A stretch of 64,000 nt of DNA from JBGTFE01 sp036403235. GTDB lineage: Bacteria > Acidobacteriota > Blastocatellia > Pyrinomonadales > Pyrinomonadaceae. The notes beneath the pieces are model-generated. The model ran no database searches and was not told the DNA's origin. It saw only the letters and a list, made by a program, of their open reading frames with translations. Every line of letters begins with the position of its first letter. The stretch's first letter is position 1. The stretch is taken from positions 45,221 through 109,220 of the forward strand of contig DASWRI010000007.1 of assembly GCA_036403235.1 (NCBI GenBank), read 5' to 3'. The translations under genes were made by a program, and so were the position numbers. Of this stretch, positions 1 to 7,562 are shown piece by piece.

Positions 1-193
1 GGTCGCAGCGGTCGGCCTGCATCATTCGTCCAATCTCGGAAACAACGACGCGCAAAAATCGCTCAAGGTCGATATTCGTCGGCAAATCGCGCGCCAGCCG
101 GTCGATAATCGCCTCGCGCGCTTCGTGCATCTTGATTTTTCGCTCTAAAGAAAAGGTTTCTGAGATTTGCGGAGTTTCGAGCTCGATTTTCAT
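1..193 (-). CDS. GAF-domain sensor protein, N-terminal fragment
   Basis: The gene begins with ATG at 193 and runs leftward out of the window, so only 64 residues are seen. After a charged helical leader the sequence IDLERFLRVVVSEIGRMMQA leads into a DRCD-type strand. This is the usual opening of a GAF domain in bacterial sensor kinases, phosphodiesterases and diguanylate cyclases. The output domain lies outside the window, so the role (small-molecule or redox sensing) is inference only. Confidence 0.6.
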   Translation of the reverse strand, partial: MKIELETPQISETFSLERKIKMHEAREAIIDRLARDLPTNIDLERFLRVVVSEIGRMMQADRCD

Positions 194-359
194 AAGATAA
201 GAAAGACGGCGGAAATCTTCTGTCTACATCATCGACGGTTTTTACAATTTATGTCAAGTTGACACAAGAGAAGTCGTAATTGTGTTTTTTGGACGCAGGA
301 AATAAAAATCAAAAGACTGGAGAAAAAGCAAAAATCTCAAAATTGGTAGCTTTTAATAT

Positions 360-791
360 TCAATTAAAGAAAAAGATTTTTTTTGTCTTCCGGTAAAGTC
401 CAAAGATAATAAGCAGCGGTGCAAAAATTGTAAAGAAATAAATCCCGCTCCGGTTTCCTTTACCGTAGGATTTCGGCTCGCCCGGAATTGATTTTTGAGG
501 CTCGGACGAATCGTAATAAGCGATTATTTTTTGTCCTGTTTTTATACTTTCAAAAGGCGGATTTCCATGGTCAGCCGGGCCGATTCCCGTATATCGACGG
601 CCGTCTACGATATATGAGTATGTAATGTTTTGATGATTATCAGGCTCTTTCTTTTCAACAATTGCCTCAACCTGAAGACCGCGCGTAGCCAAATTATCAT
701 ACTCGGCTGTAGAGAAAGTGAACGTGCAAACAACGAAAGTCATAGATGCCAGCGCCGCCCACAATAGAAATAGCATAAATATCTGTTTCAT
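360..791 (-). CDS. DUF3592 membrane protein
   Basis: A protein of about 143 residues with two predicted membrane helices: one at the N-terminus (IFMLFLLWAALASMTFVV) and one near the C-terminus (YFFTIFAPLLIIFGLY). Between them is an extracytoplasmic beta-rich stretch with VEAIVEKKE, YSYIVDGRRYTG and KIIAYYDSSEP motifs, as in the DUF3592 family. That family has no agreed function. The start at 791 is preferred over an in-frame ATG at 809, because a GGAAG element sits about 10 nt before the 791 ATG. It lies downstream of the TPR lipoprotein gene on the same strand, with a short gap. Confidence 0.6.
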   Translation of the reverse strand: MKQIFMLFLLWAALASMTFVVCTFTFSTAEYDNLATRGLQVEAIVEKKEPDNHQNITYSYIVDGRRYTGIGPADHGNPPFESIKTGQKIIAYYDSSEPQKSIPGEPKSYGKGNRSGIYFFTIFAPLLIIFGLYRKTKKIFFFN

Positions 792-851
792 ATTCCATTC
801 TACTTCCATCCAAACATAGATGGCGCGGGCTCTAAAATTTTAACGAAATTC

Positions 852-1757
852 TCACATTTTACCCGTATTGGCGTTTGCCGGTTTGACAGGCGGAACGGGC
901 GAGCCGTTCGGCGACGGAGACGGTTTCGGCTGTTTCGAATTTTCCATAACCGGTTTTTCTCTGTCTTCCTGTTTTTGAATTTCCCTTTTGGCAAAATCGA
1001 TTCGGCGCGCCCCGTCTTCGGCTTTTTCCAGCAATTCTTCGGCCAGCAAATTGTTTTCGTCGAGCTCAATCGCTTTTTTCAAGGCGCGGACGGCTTCGTC
1101 ATATTGCGCGAGCTTCATCAGGATTTTGCCGAGTTCGGTTTGATATTCGCTGTTATCGGATTTGAGCTTGACAGCTTCGCGAAAGGATTTTAAGGCGTCG
1201 GGGTCTTCGTTCAACTTATCGTAGGAACGCCCGAGAAAAAAGTGCGCCGAGTCGTCCTTCGGATTTTTTACGAGATATTTTTTATAAACCTTGACGGCGT
1301 TTTCAAAAGCCTTTTCGGATTTTTTTGTTCTGACGACTTCGACTTCTTCTCCCTTTTTATTTTTCGATTTTTTCGGCGCGGGCGTCGGCGACGCCTGTTC
1401 GACTACAGGTTCGTTCGCGGGCAGAGTTTCTTCGGCTTTTTCGAGAATGGCATAGGAAATTCCGAGCTGAAAATAGGCTTCGCCGAAATCGGGATTTAAT
1501 TTGACGGCCTGCTCGTAAGCCTCGATTGCCTTGTCAATCTCGTTTGCGTCAAACAGTTTATTGCCTTCGGCAAAAGCCGTGTCGGCATCGGTAAAGGTCG
1601 GCAGAGGAGTTTCCTTCGGCGTCGGCGTCGTCTGCGCGGTTTCGGTTTTCGCCGCCGGAGTCTGCGCGTTCAGATTCTGATTGGAAGCGCTTTTCGAGCA
1701 ATTGATTTGAAAAAATAAAAACCCCGTTAAAAATAAAATTATAAAACCCTTTTTCAT
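852..1757 (-). CDS. TPR-repeat lipoprotein
   Basis: 301 residues. The N-terminus has a Lys-Lys, a hydrophobic core and then QINC at residues 17-20, which reads as a non-standard lipobox. After a low-complexity Thr/Pro linker come two TPR units (residues about 52-100) and then, past a Pro/Lys-rich insert (about 115-140), further TPR units (about 145-245) with repeated A..F..AVKLNPD-type helices. The C-terminus is a Pro/Ser/Asn tail. TPR arrays usually scaffold protein-protein contacts. An envelope assembly or secretion accessory role is likely, but no partner is shown. Confidence 0.7.
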   Translation of the reverse strand: MKKGFIILFLTGFLFFQINCSKSASNQNLNAQTPAAKTETAQTTPTPKETPLPTFTDADTAFAEGNKLFDANEIDKAIEAYEQAVKLNPDFGEAYFQLGISYAILEKAEETLPANEPVVEQASPTPAPKKSKNKKGEEVEVVRTKKSEKAFENAVKVYKKYLVKNPKDDSAHFFLGRSYDKLNEDPDALKSFREAVKLKSDNSEYQTELGKILMKLAQYDEAVRALKKAIELDENNLLAEELLEKAEDGARRIDFAKREIQKQEDREKPVMENSKQPKPSPSPNGSPVPPVKPANANTGKM

Positions 1758-1828
1758 AAACCCTTTTTGAATAAAAATTTCTAAAAACGTTAGAAGCCGA
1801 AAATACTCAATTCGTTTGTCCGGACAAT

Positions 1829-2179
1829 TTACCCGGGCGGAAAAATAAACGGGCGACCGCCGAGCAGATGAACGTGAAGATGAAAAACCGTCTGCCCGCC
1901 GTCGGCGTTTGTATTGATAACCGTCCGGTAGCCGTTTTCGGCAAATCCTTTCTCGCGCGCAATTTCAGCCGCCGTCAAAAGCAGGTGACCAAGCGTTTCC
2001 CGGTGATTTTTTCCGGCTTTGTCGAGCGAGTCGAAATGCTGGCGCGGAACAATCAAAACGTGCGTCGGCGCCTGCGGGCTGATGTCGCTGAAAGCCACGC
2101 AAACGTCGTCCTCGTAAACTCTGGCGGACGGAATGACGCCCGATACAATCTTGCAAAAAAGACAATTTTCTTCACTCAT
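1829..2179 (-). CDS. HIT family nucleotide hydrolase (HinT-like)
   Basis: 116 residues, the normal size for a HinT-type purine nucleoside phosphoramidase. The N-terminal CLFCKIV (Cys6, Cys9) is the usual zinc-binding opening. The histidine triad HLHVH (His100, His102, His104) is followed by LLGGR. Members hydrolyse AMP-lysine or AMP-amine phosphoramidates in the cytosol. The gene stands alone between the TPR lipoprotein and the molybdoenzyme operon, with the same orientation. The exact substrate cannot be read from sequence. Confidence 0.9.
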   Translation of the reverse strand: MSEENCLFCKIVSGVIPSARVYEDDVCVAFSDISPQAPTHVLIVPRQHFDSLDKAGKNHRETLGHLLLTAAEIAREKGFAENGYRTVINTNADGGQTVFHLHVHLLGGRPFIFPPG

Positions 2180-2324
2180 AATGGAAAGAAATATTAAATC
2201 ACAAATGCGCCGGATTGTTAATTAACTCAAGTTCGCGGTTGAATAATTTTCAGAAAATTTGCCCGCGAATAAACGCGAAAAGACACGAAAATACTTGTTT
2301 TGTGACAATCGACAACTCAAATAT

Positions 2325-3191
2325 TTAATGACTCGAATACCAGTCGTAGCCGCTTTCCGCCCAGAAATCGCGCGGGCGTTCGTCGGTAAATTCGATGCGC
2401 CCGATGCGTTTGATTTGCTTGATGCCGTATTTGGTCGGGCTTGCGAGACGAAGCGGCGCGCCGTGCGGCAAAGTTAAGGGCGCGCCGTTCATTTCATAAG
2501 CGAGCAGAGTCTGCGGATGCAGAACGCTCGGCATATCCCAGCCGACATAATAACTTTCGTCGGGCGTGACGATGCTCACATATTTGGTAAATTGCGGCGG
2601 ATATTTTTGGACGAAATCGGAGAATCTCGCTCCCGCCCAGTTGACGACGACGCTCCAGCCTTCGATGCATTTAAGCTCGGTCGTCATCTCGACGCGCGGC
2701 AGCGCTTTGATATCGTCCAAAGTCAAAATCAAATCGTCAGCCCGGTTTGCCAGACCGCCGACCCGCAGACGCCATTCGGCCGCATTAAAATTTTCGCTCA
2801 GTCCTTCGCCGCCGTTGACGCGGTCTGCGCTGATTTTTTCTTTCGAAAACTCGGGCGCGAGATTTTTCGGGCTGTAATAAAGCCGGCTGACGTTTTCATT
2901 GAAACGGAAAGCATCTTTGAAAATCCATTCGCTTTCCGGTTTTCTCAGCCAACCGTAGCCGAGATAGCCGAAAACCGCCGCCGCGCCGCCGATTAAAAAA
3001 CCGCGCCGCGAGTGTTTTTTCATTTCCTGCCGCGCCTTTTCGTCGCTCAAAGCGACGCTCAAACGCGTTTTTTCGCCCAAAATTTCAGCCGTATTTTTTT
3101 CTTTGCCCGTTTCGGCTTTAGCTTCGGCGATTTCCGCATCTTCAGTCTTAATCTCTTCATCTTCGACAATTTTTAAGTTTTCTTCGCTCAT
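2325..3191 (-). CDS. Tat-exported molybdopterin-dependent oxidoreductase (sulfite oxidase fold)
   Basis: 288 residues. A twin-arginine motif SRRGFLIGG (Arg62-Arg63) precedes a hydrophobic segment, so the enzyme should be exported folded by Tat. The sulfite-oxidase-type molybdenum domain follows, with the likely Mo-ligating Cys175 in LKCIEGWS and the terminal GYDWY motif. Unusually, about 60 acidic residues precede the Tat motif. The gene starts inside the end of the cytochrome b gene (ATGA overlap), so the two are almost certainly co-translated, with the cytochrome feeding or draining electrons. The substrate is unknown. MsrP-like methionine sulfoxide reduction is one possibility. Confidence 0.85.
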   Translation of the reverse strand: MSEENLKIVEDEEIKTEDAEIAEAKAETGKEKNTAEILGEKTRLSVALSDEKARQEMKKHSRRGFLIGGAAAVFGYLGYGWLRKPESEWIFKDAFRFNENVSRLYYSPKNLAPEFSKEKISADRVNGGEGLSENFNAAEWRLRVGGLANRADDLILTLDDIKALPRVEMTTELKCIEGWSVVVNWAGARFSDFVQKYPPQFTKYVSIVTPDESYYVGWDMPSVLHPQTLLAYEMNGAPLTLPHGAPLRLASPTKYGIKQIKRIGRIEFTDERPRDFWAESGYDWYSSH

Positions 3192-3898
3192 ATTTTTGCT
3201 CCTTCTTCGATTGGCGGAACTTCTTCAATCGTTGCTATATCGTCAGTTTTTACCGCTTCATAACCCGTAATCATCGAGCGGAAATTGCTCCAACCGGCGA
3301 ACGCAACCTGCGCGATGTGGACGACAAAAAACAACACGAACAAAATCATCAGCCAGAAATGCCACCAGCGCGCCCACTCGTAGCCGCCGAAAATCGCGGT
3401 CAGCCACGCAAAGCTCGTCGGTTTGTAAATCGCCAGACCGGACACAATCGAGCCGAAGCCCATCAATATAACCGATGTATAAGCAATTCTCTGCGCGTCG
3501 TTATATTTTCCCTGCGGCGGAAGTTTTTTGACGATGTGCAAATCGTGAAGCGCGACCTGCGCCGCGCGTCTGAACGAGCCCGAAACGGGAATTAAAGCGC
3601 GCCATTCGCCCGAAAAAATTGTGTAAACCACATACAGCAACCCGTTTACGGCAAAAAACCACATAAAAAAGAAATGCAGGCTGATGCCTTCGGCGAGACG
3701 AAAAGGAATGTTGAGCGTTTCGTAAAACCATTTCGGGAAAAAATGAAACAGCTCGTAGCCGAAAAGCTTAAAACCGTAAACGGCGTTTCCCCAGTAAATC
3801 AGCACACCGCTCCAAATCATCAAAAAAAGCAGCGGGAAATTTATCCAGTGAAACCAACGAATCGCCAAAAGGTGTTTTTTCTCTAATTTCTGTGCCAT
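3188..3898 (-). CDS. cytochrome b561-type membrane subunit of the molybdoenzyme
   Basis: 236 residues with four to five predicted transmembrane helices. Histidines are placed as in diheme b561/hydrogenase-type cytochrome b: RWFHWINFP near residue 17, SLHFFFMW near 75, WWHFWL and VVHIAQ near 180-195. It is first in a two-gene operon and overlaps the downstream molybdopterin oxidoreductase by 4 nt. Its inferred job is to pass electrons between the quinone pool and the periplasmic molybdenum centre. Confidence 0.8.
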   Translation of the reverse strand: MAQKLEKKHLLAIRWFHWINFPLLFLMIWSGVLIYWGNAVYGFKLFGYELFHFFPKWFYETLNIPFRLAEGISLHFFFMWFFAVNGLLYVVYTIFSGEWRALIPVSGSFRRAAQVALHDLHIVKKLPPQGKYNDAQRIAYTSVILMGFGSIVSGLAIYKPTSFAWLTAIFGGYEWARWWHFWLMILFVLFFVVHIAQVAFAGWSNFRSMITGYEAVKTDDIATIEEVPPIEEGAKI

Positions 3899-4003
3899 CT
3901 CTGCTCCTTGAAATTTATAACGGAACGCGCCTGAATTACTTAATTATTCGTGAATGTGTTTATTTTATTCCAATTTGCCGGGAAAAACAGTAAAAAATAA
4001 AAA

Positions 4004-4033
4004 AAGTCCTGATTTCGAGAAAAATCAGAACTT
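4004..4033 (-). terminator. Rho-independent terminator of murA
   Basis: On the minus strand a 12-bp stem (arms 4022-4033 and 4004-4015, with one G-U wobble) is followed by an uninterrupted T run. It lies about 50 nt past the murA stop, and the direction fits murA only. Confidence 0.75.
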
Positions 4034-4082
4034 AAACTCGGCTTTTGAAAATTCTTTCTTTTGCCTTTTTACTTTTTACTTT

Positions 4083-5381
4083 TTACTTATTTTCTTCCGC
4101 CGCCATTGCCAGACTGTCGGTGATTCTTTCGATTTCGGCGCCGACCGACTGTAGTTTATTGACAATCGTTTCATAGCCGCGGTCGATGTGGTAAACGCGG
4201 TCGATAAGCGTCTCGCCCTCGGCGCATAAAGCGGCCAGAACTAAAGAGGCCGAAGCGCGTAAATCCGAAGCCTGGACGGGAGCGCCCATCAATTTTGTTT
4301 TGCCGCGGACGACGGCCGTATTTCCCGAAAAGCTGATGTTCGCGCCCATTCGGATAAGCTCGGAAGCATGCATAAAACGATTTTCAAAAATCGTTTCTCG
4401 GATGGTCGAGTCGCCTTCGGCCTGCGTCATCAGAGACATATACTGCGCCTGCATATCGGTCGGAAATTCGGGATGCGGCTCGGTCGTCACGGCTTGCGCC
4501 CGCAAACCCTGCGCGCAGCATTTTACGAGCAGCGTGCTCTGGTTTAATTCTTCGATTTCGACGCCCGTTTCGCGCAATTTTTCGATTACTGCCTTCAGAT
4601 GTTTCGGCTCGCATTTCGCAATTTCAAGCTCGCCCGCAGTAATCGCCGCCGCGACGATAAAAGTTCCCGTCTCGATTCGGTCGGGAATAATCGTGTGCTC
4701 CGCGCCGTCCAGGCCTTCGACGCCTTTTATCTCAATCGTTTCCGTTCCCGCACCTTTGACGCGCGCGCCCATTTTGTTCAAAAGCTCGGCCAAATCCTCG
4801 ATTTCCGGCTCGCGCGCGGCATTTTGTATCGTCGTTTTTCCTTTTGCCAAAACCGCCGCCATCATTACGTTTTCCGTTCCGGTCACGGTAACTTTTTCAA
4901 ACGCAACTTCCGCGCCGATTAGACGCCCTTTCGGCGCGCGCGCAACGACATCGCCGGATTCTAAAGATACGACCGCGCCGAGTTTTTCAAACGCTTTCAA
5001 ATGCAAATCAATCGGGCGAGTCCCGATGGCGCAGCCGCCCGGCAGACTGACTTTCGCCTGCCCGAAACGCGCGAGCAGCGGCCCGAGCGCCAAAACGCTG
5101 GCGCGCATCGTTTTTACCAATTCATACGGAGCTTCGAAAGTTTCGATATTTTTCGCCGTAATTTTATGCGTGCGAAGCTCCGGCGTCAAAACGGTCGCGC
5201 CCAAATCTTCGAGCAGACGGCGCTGCGTAATCAAATCCTTAACATACGGAACATTATGCAAAATAACCGTTTCCGGCGTTAATAGCGTCGCTGCCAGACA
5301 CGGCAGAGCGGAATTTTTCGCGCCGCTGATTTCAATTTTCCCCTTGAGCGGTCGGCCGCCTCGAATCAAAAATTTATCCAT
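4083..5381 (-). CDS. murA: UDP-N-acetylglucosamine 1-carboxyvinyltransferase
   Basis: 432 residues, full length for MurA, the first committed step of peptidoglycan synthesis (transfer of enolpyruvate from PEP to UDP-GlcNAc in the cytosol). The N-terminal GGRPLKGKIEISGAKN motif, the active-site loop GGCAIGTRP with the fosfomycin-target Cys117, and the C-terminal RGYE motif are all present. It appears monocistronic, with its own terminator at 4004-4033. Directly after the stop codon there is a short tandem word (AAAGT-type, 4060-4088), part of the intergenic word-repeat pattern of this window. Confidence 0.97.
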   Translation of the reverse strand: MDKFLIRGGRPLKGKIEISGAKNSALPCLAATLLTPETVILHNVPYVKDLITQRRLLEDLGATVLTPELRTHKITAKNIETFEAPYELVKTMRASVLALGPLLARFGQAKVSLPGGCAIGTRPIDLHLKAFEKLGAVVSLESGDVVARAPKGRLIGAEVAFEKVTVTGTENVMMAAVLAKGKTTIQNAAREPEIEDLAELLNKMGARVKGAGTETIEIKGVEGLDGAEHTIIPDRIETGTFIVAAAITAGELEIAKCEPKHLKAVIEKLRETGVEIEELNQSTLLVKCCAQGLRAQAVTTEPHPEFPTDMQAQYMSLMTQAEGDSTIRETIFENRFMHASELIRMGANISFSGNTAVVRGKTKLMGAPVQASDLRASASLVLAALCAEGETLIDRVYHIDRGYETIVNKLQSVGAEIERITDSLAMAAEENK

Positions 5382-5522
5382 TATATTTACTCACTGACAA
5401 CTAATTCTTATACAAAGCAAAAGCAAATCTTATCACGAGATTGTCGAATTTTAAAAAACTAATAATTTTCGATTTGAAAGCCGCGCGCTATAATCAAAAT
5501 CGTGGTACAGAAACATTCGAGA

Positions 5523-5855
5523 ATGACCTCCGGCGGGCGATACGTCTGGTACACCGAGCGCCTCTGGCGACTTTCGGCAAGTCTTCCGGTCAAGCCAATT
5601 TTAATCGAAAATATCGCGGAATTTGACATAAACTGCTGGTTTGACGAAAAAAAACCGCCGACTTGCTGAGCCGTCGCCGTCCACGCAAGACGCATCTACG
5701 AGGCCGATTTAGCTTACCCGATTATTTTGTCGGCGGAAGGCTTTTTGATGGACGGCGGACACCGGCTGGCGAAAGCATGGCTGCTCGATTTGAAAGAAGT
5801 CAGAGCCGTTCAATTTGTGATTAATCCGGAGCCGGACGAAATTCTCGCGGAATAA
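5523..5855 (+). pseudogene. small ParB/sulfiredoxin-like family protein, interrupted by TGA
   Basis: Read from ATG 5523 to TAA 5855 this is a 110-residue protein with one internal TGA at 5667-5669 (codon 49) and otherwise a clean frame. The second half carries YPIILSAEGFLMDGGHRLAK, which recalls ParB-nuclease/sulfiredoxin-fold proteins (DGxHR motif). The first half has WYTERLWRL and CWFDEKKPPTC. The position held by TGA follows PPTC, where I recall Arg in relatives, so a single CGA-to-TGA change would explain it. It sits between murA and the UvrC-like gene on the opposite strand. Sequencing error, a recent nonsense mutation or readthrough are all open. Confidence 0.6.
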
Positions 5856-5858
5856 ATT

Positions 5859-7562
5859 TCAGATTTTGAGCTTGAAGTTGGAAATCGGTCGAAAATTTTC
5901 TGCCGCGCCGCCGGGTTCGTCAAAGCGTATCGGAACGAGAATCGGAGCTTCGCGGTTTTTGCCGGCTAAAAGGTTTATTTCCCGCGTTTGCCGGTGAACG
6001 CTGTTTGCCAGAGCGTGTGCTTCGTCGCGCAAACGCCGCAAAATTTCGAAAGTCGAATTAAATTGAAAATCGATTTTTTTGCCGTTATCAGTAAGAAAAT
6101 GTGAGATTTCGTTGTGCCGGCCGCTCGGCTTGACGGCGCCGACGATTTTTAGATTTTCATTTTCTAAAATCTTTTTGACCGCCTTCAACTGGTTTCGCCC
6201 GCCATCGAGTAAAATCAAATCCGCGCGTTCTTTGTTTTCGTTTAATCTTAATTTTACGGCTTCCGCCAGCGCCTGCGGCTCGTTTACAGAGTCCATCTGC
6301 CAGAACCGAAAATCCTCGAATTTCAAATTTTCGTTTTCCCAGACCGCACAGGCCGCGACAAAATCCTGATTCGAAATATGCGCGACGTCGAAGGCTTCGA
6401 TGCGTTTCGGTTTTTCCGGCAGGGAGAAAATTTCCTGCAAATTTATCCGGATTTCATCCGTAGTTTCGATATTGGAAAGGCGCTTCAATTCCAGACTGAG
6501 CTTTGAGCGTTTGAGCGAGAGAAACGCCGTTTTGTGTTCTTCTTCGGAAACGAGCGAAACTTTAATGCGTCTTTTGGCTTGCCGGCTCAAGCTTTCGGCG
6601 AAGAACTTTCGATTTTCAAAATCTTTTGTCAGGCGAATTTCCCTCGGCGCGTGAAATTGGTAAAACTGCCATAAAACCCGACTCAAAATCTGTGAATCGG
6701 AAATTTTTTCGTCGTTCGGAAAATCAAACGTGTGAAAGCCGAGCGTTCGCCTGCCGCGCGTCGTAATCAAATGCACCAGCGTTTTCTCAGAATCTTTTTC
6801 CAGATAATATGTATCGACCGCGTCGTCGAGCCACAGATTCAGACGCGGATTTGCAAAAATATCCTGTATCGCTTTCGTCAAATCGCGCAGTCGTACGGCC
6901 TTTTCAAATTCCAGATTTTCGGCCAGATTTTCGATTTTCCGTCTTAAAATTTTTTCCAGGTCGGACTTATTTTTCATCAGAAAAAGTCTTAGCAAGTCGA
7001 CCGCTTCCGCGTATTCTTCTGGTTCGCATAGATTTTCGACGCACGGCGCGAGACATCTTTTTTCGGCAAACATCGGGCACGGCGCAGGCAAATCGCCGCC
7101 GCGAATATCGAGCTCGCAACTTCTCAGGCGAAAAAGCCGGCTTAAAACATAAAGCCAGATGCGCACGCCGGTGATGGGCAGAAACGCGCCGAAATATTCG
7201 TCCTGCTCGCTTAAAATCCGGCGCGTAACCAAAAGTCGCGGAAACTTTTCGCGCGTGATTTTCAAATGCGGGTAAATGGTTTTGTCGTTGATTGGAAAAT
7301 TAAATCGCGGCTGTTTTTGCCGAACGAGACGCGCCAATTCGCGCGGCAGATTTTCACTTGTCCGCCAAATTTCGATTGAACCGGCGAGTTCGGAAAATTG
7401 GTTGAAAAAGTTTTCTCGGCCGTCTAAAATTCGTTTGATTTCTTCTTTTATATTTTTCGCCGCGCCTGCGAAAAGCGCTTTATTCTGCGCGTCGAAAAGA
7501 CAAAATAAACCCGTCGTTTCGGGCAGTCGCGAAAAATCTTTGCGCGAAAAAGCGTCAGACAT
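5859..7562 (-). CDS. UvrC-like excinuclease subunit with degenerate GIY-YIG and no HhH
   Basis: 567 residues. It follows the UvrC plan: an N-terminal GIY-YIG region (residues 13-95), a four-cysteine cluster (Cys149, 162, 170, 174), a UVR motif that would contact UvrB (about 203-235), and the RNase H-like endonuclease with FDVAH (Asp392), DGGRNQ (Asp453) and RDEAH (His516). In the GIY-YIG region the signature has become GLF...LFAGAA, so the 3-prime incision site looks inactive. The protein ends about 50 residues after RDEAH without the tandem helix-hairpin-helix. Its start overlaps the DNA ligase stop by 8 nt, so it belongs to the exonuclease-ligase operon. Confidence 0.8.
   Translation of the reverse strand: MSDAFSRKDFSRLPETTGLFCLFDAQNKALFAGAAKNIKEEIKRILDGRENFFNQFSELAGSIEIWRTSENLPRELARLVRQKQPRFNFPINDKTIYPHLKITREKFPRLLVTRRILSEQDEYFGAFLPITGVRIWLYVLSRLFRLRSCELDIRGGDLPAPCPMFAEKRCLAPCVENLCEPEEYAEAVDLLRLFLMKNKSDLEKILRRKIENLAENLEFEKAVRLRDLTKAIQDIFANPRLNLWLDDAVDTYYLEKDSEKTLVHLITTRGRRTLGFHTFDFPNDEKISDSQILSRVLWQFYQFHAPREIRLTKDFENRKFFAESLSRQAKRRIKVSLVSEEEHKTAFLSLKRSKLSLELKRLSNIETTDEIRINLQEIFSLPEKPKRIEAFDVAHISNQDFVAACAVWENENLKFEDFRFWQMDSVNEPQALAEAVKLRLNENKERADLILLDGGRNQLKAVKKILENENLKIVGAVKPSGRHNEISHFLTDNGKKIDFQFNSTFEILRRLRDEAHALANSVHRQTREINLLAGKNREAPILVPIRFDEPGGAAENFRPISNFKLKI

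Noticed and set aside
4300..5397. Long open frame opposite murA (365 codons, plus strand)
   Set aside because: It is antisense to a complete murA, has Ser/Thr/Arg-rich composition, and no motif or ribosome-binding site.
5667..5669. TGA as selenocysteine in the ParB/sulfiredoxin-like gene
   Set aside because: The position appears to be Arg in relatives, no suitable hairpin is seen after it, and a simple CGA-to-TGA change explains it.
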